18,689 nt of DNA from JBCBJX01 sp038522735 (GTDB lineage Bacteria > Pseudomonadota > Alphaproteobacteria > Caulobacterales > Parvularculaceae): NCBI GenBank assembly GCA_038522735.1, contig JBCBJX010000062.1, positions 1 to 18,689 of the forward strand, read 5' to 3'. Below the pieces are notes generated by a model. That model did no database searches. It saw only the letters and a list, made by a program, of their open reading frames with translations, and was not told the DNA's origin. Below are positions 6,865 to 14,708 of this stretch, in pieces. Position numbers and translations under genes: made by a program. How positions within the stretch are numbered: position 1 is the stretch's first letter; every line of letters begins with the position of its first letter.

Positions 6865-7955
6865 GCGAGGGCGGCCAGACAGACGGCCAGGAAAAGAGCC
6901 ACGAACCGACGCCGCGCAAACTGCAGAAAGCGCGCGAGAAAGGCGACGTCCCCCAGTCGCGCGAAGTCAACATCGCCGCGAGCTATATCGGGTTTTTCAT
7001 CGGTCTTTTGATGGCCGGCGCCTGGTCCGCGCACAAATTCGGCGAGCTCTTCACGCCATTTCTCGACCGGCCGGTTGAGATCTTCCAGGGCGTCGGCGTC
7101 GCCGGGGCGAGCGCCGCCGTGAACGAGGTGCTCTGGCGAAGCCTCATCGCGGTCTCACCCCTGATTCTCGCCCCTGCAATCGGCGTGATCCTATCGCTGA
7201 TCGCCCAGCGCGCTGTCGCCTTCGCGCCGTCGAAACTGCAGCCGAAGCTGAACCGCCTCTCGATCATCGACAACGCCAAGCAGAAATACGGGCCGAGCGG
7301 CCTCATGGAGTTCGCAAAGAGCACCGCGAAGCTCCTCTTCATCTCAACCGTCGTCTGGCTCTATATCGTTTCCCGTGCGGACGAGCTTTTGACCCTCATG
7401 CGGGTCGATGCGCGCCATCTTGGCGCGATGCTCTTCCAGGAGAGCGTCTGGCTTGTCGGCCTCGCGGGCGCGACGTCCATCGTCATCGCCGGGATCGACC
7501 TCCCTTTCCAGCGCCACCACCACGCCCAGAAGCAGAAGATGACGACGGAGGAGCTGAAAAAAGAACAAAAAGAAAGCGAGGGCGACCCTCATATGAAGGC
7601 GGCGCGCCAGCAGAAGGGCCGCGACATCGCCACCAATCAGATGCTGGCGGACGTTCCGAAGGCGAACGTCGTCATCGTCAACCCGACCCATTACGCCGTG
7701 GCGCTCGAATGGAGCCGGGAGAGCGGCAAGCCGCCGGTCCTCCTCGCCAAGGGCGTCGACGAAATCGCCGCGCGCATCCGGGCGGTCGCAGCGGAGAACG
7801 GAATTCCGATCCGCCGCGATCCGCCGACGGCGCGCTCCATCCACGCTCTCGTCGAGATCGGCGACCCGATCGAGCGCGAACACTACGCCGCGGTCGCAGC
7901 GGCGGTGCGGTATGCGGAAGAAGTGCGGCGCGCGGCGCGGGAAAGGAACGCCTGA
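6861..7955 (+). CDS. flhB: Flagellar export switch protein FlhB (GTG start)
   Basis: FlhB is the gate protein that switches export specificity from rod/hook to filament substrates through autocleavage. The 364-residue protein starts at a GTG overlapping the fliR stop. The N-terminus is polar and shows the family pattern EKSHEPTPRKLQKAREKGDV with PQSREVN following. About four membrane segments span ~30-210. A highly charged linker (HHHAQKQKMTTEELKKEQKE) leads to the cytoplasmic domain. The autocleavage motif N-P-T-H is intact at residues 274-277 within VIVNPTHYAVALEW, so processing between N274 and P275 is expected. The C-terminus keeps the VDEIAARIRAVAAENGIPI block typical of the family. The next gene begins one base after its stop. 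Confidence 0.97.
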   Translation: MSEGGQTDGQEKSHEPTPRKLQKAREKGDVPQSREVNIAASYIGFFIGLLMAGAWSAHKFGELFTPFLDRPVEIFQGVGVAGASAAVNEVLWRSLIAVSPLILAPAIGVILSLIAQRAVAFAPSKLQPKLNRLSIIDNAKQKYGPSGLMEFAKSTAKLLFISTVVWLYIVSRADELLTLMRVDARHLGAMLFQESVWLVGLAGATSIVIAGIDLPFQRHHHAQKQKMTTEELKKEQKESEGDPHMKAARQQKGRDIATNQMLADVPKANVVIVNPTHYAVALEWSRESGKPPVLLAKGVDEIAARIRAVAAENGIPIRRDPPTARSIHALVEIGDPIEREHYAAVAAAVRYAEEVRRAARERNA

Positions 7956-7956
7956 C

Positions 7957-8373
7957 ATGTCCGATCTGAAAAGACTTGAGCGCCTCGCGAGGCTCGCGCG
8001 GCTCAAATACGAAGCCGAAGCCGCCGGCATGCAGCGCCTGGCGGTCGAGGAGTTTCAGGCGCGCGAGGATCTCGGCGCGCTCAGAACCGCCGACGCGCGC
8101 TGCGCGAGGCTCGACGATGCGGGCGCGCTCGGCGCCCTCGGCCGCTGGATCGCCGCCCAGCGGGCGGCGGTCGTCGATGCGAACGCGGCGCTCTTGTCGA
8201 TCGATCAGCAGCGCGAGCGCCTGCGCCCGCCGCTTCGCAAGGCGTTCGCGCGGGCCGAAGCAGCCGACCGGCTGGCTGACGCCGCCCGCCGCGACACGGC
8301 GACCGAGCGCGACGCACGGGACGAGGCCTTCCGCGAGGATATCGACCGCCTGCGCCGGGTCGGCGCGCTTTAG
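7957..8373 (+). CDS. Small charged coiled-coil protein at the end of the flagellar operon, FliJ-like by position
   Basis: The protein is 138 residues long and almost wholly alpha-helical by composition: Ala, Arg, Leu, Glu and Asp dominate, and there is no signal peptide or membrane segment. It begins MSDLKRLERLARLARLKYEA and ends in EDIDRLRRVGAL, with one central Trp (GRWIAAQ). The ATG one base after the flhB stop, preceded by GGAAAGGAA, is the natural start; the frame is open upstream to 7912, but that part lies inside flhB. FliJ, the coiled-coil stalk and export chaperone acting with FliI, has similar size (~140-150), charge and helical design, and no other FliJ is visible. No diagnostic FliJ residue pattern could be verified, so a different flagellar accessory protein remains possible. 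Confidence 0.6.
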   Translation: MSDLKRLERLARLARLKYEAEAAGMQRLAVEEFQAREDLGALRTADARCARLDDAGALGALGRWIAAQRAAVVDANAALLSIDQQRERLRPPLRKAFARAEAADRLADAARRDTATERDARDEAFREDIDRLRRVGAL

Positions 8374-8463
8374 CGGTCCTCCGGATTACCTGTCGGGGTT
8401 CCTGCGCTAGGGTGGGCTCGCTGAAAACGCAGGTCGCGCAACACAGCCACGGCGGCGGTCATG

Positions 8464-8469
8464 AAAGGA
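8464..8469 (+). promoter_or_regulatory. Ribosome binding site that fixes the VOC protein start
   Basis: AAGGAG lies nine bases upstream of ATG 8479. The alternative in-frame ATG at 8461 lies upstream of this site and has no comparable Shine-Dalgarno, so 8479 is chosen. Confidence 0.7.
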
Positions 8470-8478
8470 GCATGGTCG

Positions 8479-8826
8479 ATGTCGGCGCCGATCGTCTTTT
8501 TCGATATCGCGGGTCCGGACGAAGCACGTCTGCGCGCATTCTACGGAGCCGTCTTTGACTGGTCTTGCGGGACGCCCGGCAATTTCGTTCCAGGCAACGC
8601 GCCCGACCTGCAGGGACACATTCGACAGGATCCGGCTGAGAAGGTCATCTATGTCGGCGTGCCGGATGTGTCCGCAGCGCTGCAACGCATCGTCGAGGCG
8701 GGCGGCGAGATCGACGTTCCGCGCTATGAAGTCCCGGGCGTCGTCGTACTGGGGCTTTTTCGTGATCCTGCCGGAAACCGGATGGGACTCGTGGAGATGG
8801 ACGGAGAAAAGCCCGTCGTTCCCTAG
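8479..8826 (+). CDS. VOC (glyoxalase/bleomycin-resistance fold) family protein
   Basis: This 115-residue protein has the paired beta-alpha-beta-beta-beta layout of the vicinal oxygen chelate superfamily. The first module contains FFDIAGPDEARLRAFYGAVF (~6-25, with W27 two residues on). The second contains VGVPDVSAALQRIVEAGGEI (~56-75) and ends with LFRDPAGNRMGLVEM, where the Asp-Pro-x-Gly-Asn turn is characteristic. Members bind a metal between modules and act on varied small molecules. The usual first-strand His ligand is not evident here, so a metal or substrate cannot be named. It stands alone between the end of the flagellar operon and a convergent nitroreductase gene. The preceding ~100 bases contain no convincing promoter or terminator. 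Confidence 0.82.
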   Translation: MSAPIVFFDIAGPDEARLRAFYGAVFDWSCGTPGNFVPGNAPDLQGHIRQDPAEKVIYVGVPDVSAALQRIVEAGGEIDVPRYEVPGVVVLGLFRDPAGNRMGLVEMDGEKPVVP

Positions 8827-8838
8827 CGGAAGCCGGCC

Positions 8839-9459
8839 TTATCCGCCGATCCGCGTGGTGAGGGACCGCCAGTCCGGGCGCGGGCGTTCCTTAGGCGGCT
8901 CGCTCGCAGAACCGATATAGACAAAGCCCGCGACCCGCTCGCCGGGCCGAACGCCCATCGCTTCCAGAACGGCCGGGTCGTAGGCGTACCATTCCGTCAG
9001 CCACTGGGCGGCGAAACCGCTGGCGGACGCCGCGATCAGCAGGTTCTGGCAGACGGCGCCGACGCTCAGCACCTGCTCCCATTCCGGCGTCTTATGCTCC
9101 GGCTGCGTTGCAGCGACGACGGCGACGACGACCGGAGCGCGGGCGAGGCGCGCGCGCTCGGCGTCGATCTTCTTCTCTTCCGCATCTGGATTTTTGGCGG
9201 CGAACGCCGCCGCGACGGCGGCGCCGATGCGCGCCCTCCCCTCCCCTTCGACCACCACGAACCGGAAGGGATAAACCCGGCGATGGTCCGGGACGCGCGC
9301 CGCGATCTGCAGCATGAGATCGACCGCGTCGCCATCCGGCCCCGGCTCCGCCAGGAGCGCGGCCTGGGTGGAACGGCGCGTCGCGAGGAGGCGGAGCGTC
9401 TCGTCGGATTTCAGGTGGGGCGCGCAGGGCGCGCCGAATTCTGGCGGGTCGAAGGACAT
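8839..9459 (-). CDS. Nitroreductase family protein, YdjA-like
   Basis: This is an FMN-dependent NAD(P)H oxidoreductase of the nitroreductase fold, about 206 residues from ATG 9459. The flavin-binding LLATRRSTQ is at ~24-32, and AARVPDHRRVYPFRFVVVEG (~53-72) resembles the APDH...PWrF pattern of E. coli YdjA-type proteins. A central segment contains SVGAVCQNLLIAASASGFAA, followed by the Trp/Tyr-rich WLTEWYAYDP. The C-terminus GFVYIGSASEPPKERPRPDW is also typical of this group. The physiological substrate is unknown. The frame remains open upstream to a TTG at 9534 that overlaps the stop of the preceding gene (TTGA). The added 25 residues do not look like the family, so the internal ATG is preferred, although its ribosome binding site is weak. 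The gene is probably last in a minus-strand run. Confidence 0.85.
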   Translation of the reverse strand: MSFDPPEFGAPCAPHLKSDETLRLLATRRSTQAALLAEPGPDGDAVDLMLQIAARVPDHRRVYPFRFVVVEGEGRARIGAAVAAAFAAKNPDAEEKKIDAERARLARAPVVVAVVAATQPEHKTPEWEQVLSVGAVCQNLLIAASASGFAAQWLTEWYAYDPAVLEAMGVRPGERVAGFVYIGSASEPPKERPRPDWRSLTTRIGG

Positions 9460-9530
9460 CAGGGGGCGTTCCGGTTGCGTCGACGGGACGTGGTCCGCCG
9501 GGACGCGCGCGTCAAGCGACCCGACAGGCC

Positions 9531-11252
9531 TCAAGTCTCAAGCGCGAGCAGGGGAAGCAGCGTCTCGTCGGGCTTGATGGTGAAGAATTCCGGCGTCACC
9601 GCTTCGAGGAACTGATCGACATTGCCCTTCGGCAGGCCGAGCAGCAGCACGGGCAGGTTGGCCTTGTTGGTCGCCGTCAGTTTTTTGATACGTCCGATCT
9701 GCTCGCGCACGCCTTTTTCGTCGCGCATGCGGGCGTCGATGAAAAACCCGACGCCGTCCGCATCGCACTCGAAGACGTCGAAAGGAGCGTCCGCGCCGGT
9801 CGAGGTCGTGATGTGCACGCGGCGAGCGAACTCCTTTAAATATCCGATCTGCGAGCGGACGTCCTCCACGCTGCTGGCGCGGCCCGTACGGACGATCGAG
9901 AAATCGACCAAGCGTCGTGAAATCTGCGAAATCGATCGCAATTCGATCTCGAGGAGATCGCGATATTCCTTGTCCATAAGATTGAACATATTGAGGTGAA
10001 CGGTGCAGGTCTGAAAGAGGCCGTTCTTGAGGTGATCGCGGGCGAGTTGAACAGCTCTGCGCAAGCAGGCGATGTCGATCAGCAGGTTGAACGGATCGTT
10101 CGCAAAGTAGACGTCGTTCCCGCGCGCGATCTCCATGCGCTCGCGATAGCGGCTTGAGTATCCGATCAGCACGTTGGACGTCGAACGCCGTTTGGAGCTG
10201 AGGCCCTGCAGCACTTCGACGGCGCTGCGATCGAGGCTCTGAAGGCTTTCGAGCATGAGACGCATCCTAGCGTCCCGATCCAGCTCCTTGAATTCCTCAT
10301 CGCTGATAAAGCTGTTCGGACGAGTCCGGACGAGATTATCGACGAGTTGAATGTTCGCCTCGGCGTTCCGACCGCTGCGTTCACGGATCGCGGACTTTGC
10401 GAGGTCGGCGAGTTCCGACTGAAACCGCGTCGTCTCGAGTTCCGACGGCTCGCTTTCGATTGAGCAGAAGACAAGGCCGAACCCGTTGCGCGCTGGAATA
10501 AACTCCGCGTCCGCGCCATAGACGGGTTGGGCGAGGGTCTTCACCGCGGCGATGAAATCCGGCGCCTCGAGCGCGCTATAGTCGGACGAGGCGACACCGC
10601 GCATCTGGACCGTGGCGACGAGCGAGTCCTGGCCGAAGAAACTGACGATCTCGTCGACGCGCTTGCGCATGAAGGACCTTCCGGCCTTCTGATCCCCGCC
10701 GACCTCTTTCAACCGGGCGAGGAATACCTTCTGGTATTTTGGATTTTCGACAGCAACTTTGTAGGCGGAGGAGACCATGGATTTATAGAGCGCGTTCTGA
10801 ATATCGGTCGTAAAATCGCGCGCGCTCTGACCCTGGTACTCCCCGACGCCGAAGCAGAAGCCCGCCTGTTTGACGAGGTAGCCCGTCTCCTCCACCAGAG
10901 CCGAGCGCGAGAGAGCTTCGCGGCGGATGCGCTCCGCGGTGATCGCAGCATCGACGCAGCGCATGGACGGAAGAACGATGGCGTTCGTGCCCTGATCGTC
11001 TGCGTTGCAGAACCAGCCGGAGGCTCCGATGATGCCGTTGAAGGCGTCGCGCAAGACGATGCCGGCGGTGGCCAGGCCGCTGTCGCCGATCGCGTATCGA
11101 AGATCCTCATACGTCTCGAGTTTGGCGAAAACGAGAGAAAAGGGCTCGTTCGCCATCAGCGCGCGCTTGATCTGATCCTCGAGCATATGAAGGAAAACGC
11201 TCGAATAGACCTGCCGGGAGTCCGTGTAGGTGCGCGCTTCAGCCGTCGACAT
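9531..11252 (-). CDS. Degenerate GGDEF/EAL-like signalling protein, probably non-catalytic
   Basis: The protein has 573 residues, no signal peptide and no membrane segment. Residues ~15-170 follow the layout of a diguanylate cyclase GGDEF domain: FSLVFAKLETYEDLRYAIGD, then an amphipathic helix, IVLPSMRCVDAAITAERIRR, GFCFGVGEYQ, and DIQNALYKSMVSSAYKVAV in place of the usual AD.ALY.AK..GRN.V. The signature loop reads ADDQGT (~84-89) instead of GGDEF, so cyclase activity is not expected. Residues ~190-310 may be a second, more eroded domain of similar fold. Residues ~330-573 loosely follow an EAL domain (CTVHLNMFNLMDKEYRDLL, then VDFSIVRTG where ExL/E-type residues would be), again without the catalytic motifs. 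It may bind a nucleotide or act by protein contact. It overlaps the upstream receiver-domain gene by 14 bases, so the two are probably cotranslated and act together. Fold assignment is inferred by eye and moderate. Confidence 0.6.
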   Translation of the reverse strand: MSTAEARTYTDSRQVYSSVFLHMLEDQIKRALMANEPFSLVFAKLETYEDLRYAIGDSGLATAGIVLRDAFNGIIGASGWFCNADDQGTNAIVLPSMRCVDAAITAERIRREALSRSALVEETGYLVKQAGFCFGVGEYQGQSARDFTTDIQNALYKSMVSSAYKVAVENPKYQKVFLARLKEVGGDQKAGRSFMRKRVDEIVSFFGQDSLVATVQMRGVASSDYSALEAPDFIAAVKTLAQPVYGADAEFIPARNGFGLVFCSIESEPSELETTRFQSELADLAKSAIRERSGRNAEANIQLVDNLVRTRPNSFISDEEFKELDRDARMRLMLESLQSLDRSAVEVLQGLSSKRRSTSNVLIGYSSRYRERMEIARGNDVYFANDPFNLLIDIACLRRAVQLARDHLKNGLFQTCTVHLNMFNLMDKEYRDLLEIELRSISQISRRLVDFSIVRTGRASSVEDVRSQIGYLKEFARRVHITTSTGADAPFDVFECDADGVGFFIDARMRDEKGVREQIGRIKKLTATNKANLPVLLLGLPKGNVDQFLEAVTPEFFTIKPDETLLPLLALET

Positions 11253-11616
11253 GGGAGCGTCCGAGAACGGCCTGTTTGATGGTGTTGAGGGTTGCAGGCT
11301 TCAGGAAAATCTGAGCGTCGTTGAGAAACGTCAAATCAGCATTTTCCGCGACTTTCGTGTCGCCGGTAAAAAAGACGAATGTGCGCTCCGCAACGCGCGC
11401 ATCGGCCTCGACGGCTTTCTGGGCGAAGGTGACGCCGTCCATTACCGGGAGATGATAGTCGACGACGAACGCGGAAGGTGCGGCCTCGCCGAGCGCTGCG
11501 AGCGCGGCGTCCGGATGGTCGAAACACGCCGCGTTGCAGCCGGCTGTCGCGAAAAGCTCGCGCAGCATCGCCCGGTTCACCTCGTTGTCGTCGATAATCA
11601 TGACCGTTTCAGGCAT
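11239..11616 (-). CDS. Stand-alone receiver-domain response regulator
   Basis: This 125-residue protein is a single CheY-like receiver domain with no output domain. All phosphorylation-site residues are present: the acidic pair D9-D10 in MIIDDNEVNR, phosphoacceptor D53 in FVVDYHLPVMDG, T84 in VFFTGDTK and K106 followed by P107 in IFLKPATL. It should accept phosphate from a histidine kinase that is not encoded here. Its stop lies inside the start of the degenerate GGDEF/EAL-like gene, so that protein is the likely partner or output. Single-domain regulators of this kind act in motility and cell-cycle control in alphaproteobacteria, but nothing here fixes the pathway. The ribosome binding site before ATG 11616 is weak. 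Confidence 0.9.
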   Translation of the reverse strand: MPETVMIIDDNEVNRAMLRELFATAGCNAACFDHPDAALAALGEAAPSAFVVDYHLPVMDGVTFAQKAVEADARVAERTFVFFTGDTKVAENADLTFLNDAQIFLKPATLNTIKQAVLGRSHVDG

Positions 11617-11709
11617 CGCCGTTCCGCCATAGGGACCAATCCGTCCTAACGGCTTCGCCTTAAGGGTCGATAAAAGAGCTAAGCTCTTAGAATATTTTCG
11701 TTAATTCGG
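11617..11709 (-). promoter_or_regulatory. AT-rich gap between galE and the response regulator, with a small palindrome
   Basis: This 93-base gap is the largest break in the minus-strand run and probably holds the start of a new transcription unit for the response regulator. Bases 11665-11709 are strikingly AT-rich for this genome. A 6-bp inverted repeat, AAGAGC (11674-11679) and GCTCTT (11683-11688), has a TAA spacer and is followed on the minus strand by TTTTA. It could be a weak galE terminator or an operator. TTAACG on the minus strand next to the galE stop resembles a CtrA half-site. No convincing -35/-10 pair was found. Confidence 0.3.
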
Positions 11710-12714
11710 TTAGGCGGGGCGTGAGGCGAGCCGCTTGGCGTACGCCGGCGACGAGCGCCAGCGCCAGGCGTCGGCGACCATCGCCTCAAGACCGCGCTCC
11801 GCGCGCCACCCAAACATTTCGAGCGCCCTGGTTCCTGCGCTTACGAGTTTCGCGGGGTCGCCCGGGCGGCGCTCGGTTTCAGTGATAGGAAAGTCGACGC
11901 CGGTCACGCTTTGGGCCGTCTGCAGAACGTCGCGAACCGAGTACCCGGTCCCAGTGCCGAGATTGCAGGTGAAGCCCTCAAGGCCATGCAGAAGCGCCTC
12001 CATGCCGAGAACGTGGGCGTCGATGAGATCGACGACATGGATATAGTCGCGGATGCAGGTCCCGTCCGGTGTCGGATAATCGGTTCCGAAAATCTTCAAC
12101 CCGTCCCGCGCGCCGGCGGCGGCGTCGAGGGCGAGCGGGATGAGATGGGTTTCCGGCTCGTGCAGCTCGCCGATCTCCGCCGACGGATCGGCGCCGGCGA
12201 CGTTGAAATACCGGAACGCCCCTGTCTTGAACCCGAAGGCGGCGCGGTAATCGGAAAGCATGAACTCCACCGCGAGCTTGGTGCGCCCGTAGGTGCTGAT
12301 CGGCGTGCAGGGCGTCGCCTCGTCGAGAACGCCGGCGGCGACGTCTCCGTAGACGGCGCAGGTGCTGGAGAAGACGAGCGGCGGAGCGCCCTTCTCTCGC
12401 ATCACATCAAGGAGGACCTTCGCGCCGAAGACGTTGTTTTCGTAGTACTTGTCCGGAGCCGTCATGGATTCCCCGACGAGGGACAGCGCGGCGAAGTGCA
12501 TGATCGCGGCAGGTTGGTGCGCGTCGAAGGCCGCCTCGATAGCCGCGCGATCCCTTAAATCGCCGTCGAAGGCGGGGCCGTACAGCACTGCTGAACGCCA
12601 GCCCGTCGCATAGTTGTCGAAGGACACCGGAGTGTAGCCCTTGTCCGCGAGCGTCTTGCACGCCTGCGAGCCGATATACCCCGCGCCCCCGATGACCAAT
12701 ACGGTTCCGGACAT
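11710..12714 (-). CDS. galE: UDP-glucose 4-epimerase GalE
   Basis: GalE interconverts UDP-glucose and UDP-galactose in the cytoplasm, using bound NAD. The 334-residue protein is an extended short-chain dehydrogenase. The Rossmann motif GGAGYIGS is at ~9-16, SFDNYATGW at ~31-39, the catalytic Ser/Thr in FSSTCAVYGD at ~115-124, and the catalytic Tyr-Lys pair in TYGRTK (Y142, K146). The GalE-type FRYFNVAGADPSAEIGE and RDYIHVVDLIDAH follow. ATG 12714 is chosen because it gives the standard family N-terminus and has GGGGGAGG just upstream; an in-frame GTG at 12750 would overlap the preceding glycosyltransferase gene. The gap to that gene is 10 bases, so GalE most likely supplies a nucleotide sugar to the neighbouring glycosyltransferases. 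Some family members use N-acetylated sugars, which cannot be settled here. Confidence 0.93.
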   Translation of the reverse strand: MSGTVLVIGGAGYIGSQACKTLADKGYTPVSFDNYATGWRSAVLYGPAFDGDLRDRAAIEAAFDAHQPAAIMHFAALSLVGESMTAPDKYYENNVFGAKVLLDVMREKGAPPLVFSSTCAVYGDVAAGVLDEATPCTPISTYGRTKLAVEFMLSDYRAAFGFKTGAFRYFNVAGADPSAEIGELHEPETHLIPLALDAAAGARDGLKIFGTDYPTPDGTCIRDYIHVVDLIDAHVLGMEALLHGLEGFTCNLGTGTGYSVRDVLQTAQSVTGVDFPITETERRPGDPAKLVSAGTRALEMFGWRAERGLEAMVADAWRWRSSPAYAKRLASRPA

Positions 12715-12724
12715 GACCTCCCCC

Positions 12725-14704
12725 TTACGCCCAGCCGAGGACGCGATCACGCATTGCTTCTAAAACGGCGACGTTCCGATGTGCGAACTCGGTGAACCGG
12801 CGCTCGAGCGCGTGACCTGGAATTTCGCCCGTGGCGTCGTCGTAGATCGCGACGCCTGACGCCCCGGCGATGGAAAGGACGATCTGGTCGCGCGACGTCA
12901 GCCGCGCCGCGTCGAGAAGGACGATCGCCTCAACCGAGCCGTTATAAATCGCATGCAGGGCGCCAAGTGCCGAGAGCCGATCCGCTTGCGGCAGATCTGG
13001 CGCGACGAAGGCGAGCTGGGTCGCGTCCTCCGCAGCCTCGAGACGGTCTGGGCTTGAATAATCGCGGCTTGAATACAGCGTCGCATCCGCGACCGAATGC
13101 CAGACGGCGTAGCGCTTTGGGCCATCGTCGGCAGTCGGATCAAGCTCGGCTTTGAACCGATGCGTTAACTTCAGGAGCGCCGGCTCCCAGAAGACGCCCT
13201 GCGTGACATGGTCGAGGACGGCGCCCGGCGCGCCGTCCTCGACGGCGAGCCCGGTTTCAAATATCTCAAGGGCGGTGCTCTCTGCACACGGTCGGATAAG
13301 AATGCGGTGCGCCGCTTCGTCGGCGATGCTCGGAGCGGTCTTTTCTTCGTCGGTGAAGCAGAAGCGGCAGCCGGGAGGCCCTGTATCGACAAGGGATCCG
13401 AAGACGTCCCGACCGCAGACGATATCGACGCCGCCGAAGCTTGCAAGGAATCGTGCGTGACTGAGGGCGATCAACGCGCCGAAAAGCGACTGCTCGCCTG
13501 TCGCTTCAGAAAGGTCGATCTCGATGACGACGCGCTGTTCGGAGATCGCCCAGAGCGCGGAGCGGCGGCGTTTGCGGTATTCGTCCAGGTAAGCCTTGAA
13601 GGCGGTGCGGGTCAGGAGGCCGAGGCGTTCGAGGGACGGGCGCCGGTGGGCGATAGCGCACATGCGTTCCGCCATCGCTTCGGGCGTTGAAAAGACCCAG
13701 CCCTCTGGAAGGTCGAGACCGGTCGCCGCATGCTCCGACAATAGAAGGGGCCGCCGGCGAGAGAGAGAGTCGATCGCCTTTACTTTCATTCCAGTGCCGT
13801 CGAAGATCGGTACAATGACGATGTCGCAGGCGTTATAGAACTCCTCCTCGTCGTCAACATAGCCTATCGGATCGTGGTGGAACTGGCGGACATCGAAAGC
13901 GTTGCAGACGCTTCCAGCGAGAACGAGTTCGACCGGCGCCGGGTCGAATGCGAGGCGCTCGGTCAAGGCCGCTGCGATCTTGTCGACGCCGAGCTTGTTG
14001 AAGATGCTGCCGCCGCCGATGAAGCCGAAACGTACACGATCCGTTTGCAGATAATCGACTCGGACCGAAACCAGTGACCGGTCGTCCGCCTTTTCTGCGT
14101 TCGCATCCACATAGGGCAGGTATCGCACGGCGGACTTCGAGCGGCGGATCATCTCGTCGGCCTCTCCCGCCTGGATCGCCCAGATCACGTCCGCACGGTC
14201 GAGGCCGAACACCTCGTCCGCCTCGCGCGGCGTGAAGAACTCCATCGGCAGACCGTTCTCGCGCATCATTCTGGCGCGGACGGAGAAGAAGTCGTGGGTG
14301 TCGATCACCTTGACGACGCTTCGCGGAAAAAGATCGAGGGCTTTCGAGAGCCACACATTGTGGACGACCACGACGTCGAACCGTTTGAGCCGCGCCATGG
14401 CGGCGAGATAGGCCTCGAAGCCCTTGTCCCACCACTCATCGAGGCCGTGCACCTCCCGGTTCGCCGGCGGCCCGCCGGTCCGTTCCGGCGCCGGGTAGAC
14501 ATAAACGTCGCCCCATTCCTCGCGCATGCGCGCGACAGCCGCGTCGTCCCAGCGCCAGCGCCACAGGCCTTCGAACGCATAAAGAACGAAGGTGATGTCG
14601 TAGCCCGCCTCCTGCAGCATGCGCGTCGTCTGGCGCGCACGCTTTCGCTGCCCGGCGTCGTCCGGGTAGGTCGCGAAGGGGGAGACGATCAGCGCCGCAG
14701 GCAT
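12725..14704 (-). CDS. GT-B fold glycosyltransferase with an unrecognised C-terminal half
   Basis: The protein has 659 residues. The first ~380 look like a GT1/GT4-type glycosyltransferase. An N-terminal Rossmann half opens LIVSPFATYPDDAGQRKRAR with the acceptor-side YPDDAGQRKR loop, and VVVVHNVWLSKALDLFP lies at ~111-127. The second half starts near RFGFIGGGSIFNKLGVDKI (~225-243) and includes DIVIVPIFDGTGMKVKAIDS (~294-313), the usual nucleotide-sugar contact region. Residues ~385-659 are extra: mixed alpha/beta, no recognised motif, no signal peptide, no membrane segment. They include CRFCFTDEEK and a cluster around YSSRDYSSPDRLEAAED. This half could be a second, diverged transferase domain or a binding module. 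The gene starts four bases after the GT2 gene stop and ends 10 before galE. The sugar and acceptor are unknown. Confidence 0.75.
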   Translation of the reverse strand: MPAALIVSPFATYPDDAGQRKRARQTTRMLQEAGYDITFVLYAFEGLWRWRWDDAAVARMREEWGDVYVYPAPERTGGPPANREVHGLDEWWDKGFEAYLAAMARLKRFDVVVVHNVWLSKALDLFPRSVVKVIDTHDFFSVRARMMRENGLPMEFFTPREADEVFGLDRADVIWAIQAGEADEMIRRSKSAVRYLPYVDANAEKADDRSLVSVRVDYLQTDRVRFGFIGGGSIFNKLGVDKIAAALTERLAFDPAPVELVLAGSVCNAFDVRQFHHDPIGYVDDEEEFYNACDIVIVPIFDGTGMKVKAIDSLSRRRPLLLSEHAATGLDLPEGWVFSTPEAMAERMCAIAHRRPSLERLGLLTRTAFKAYLDEYRKRRRSALWAISEQRVVIEIDLSEATGEQSLFGALIALSHARFLASFGGVDIVCGRDVFGSLVDTGPPGCRFCFTDEEKTAPSIADEAAHRILIRPCAESTALEIFETGLAVEDGAPGAVLDHVTQGVFWEPALLKLTHRFKAELDPTADDGPKRYAVWHSVADATLYSSRDYSSPDRLEAAEDATQLAFVAPDLPQADRLSALGALHAIYNGSVEAIVLLDAARLTSRDQIVLSIAGASGVAIYDDATGEIPGHALERRFTEFAHRNVAVLEAMRDRVLGWA

Positions 14705-14708
14705 GGCG

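Noticed and set aside
8401..8433. CCTGCG / CGCAGG inverted repeat after the flagellar operon
   Set aside because: The stem is only 6 bp with a 21-base loop and no T-tract, so it is not a credible terminator.
9460..9534. TTG start of the nitroreductase at 9534 overlapping the preceding stop
   Set aside because: It is possible because of the TTGA overlap, but the 25 extra residues are Pro/Arg-rich and unlike nitroreductase N-termini; kept only as an alternative.
10527..11279. A 250-codon plus-strand open frame opposite the GGDEF/EAL-like gene
   Set aside because: The minus-strand product has coherent domain structure and a translationally coupled upstream gene; this frame has neither.
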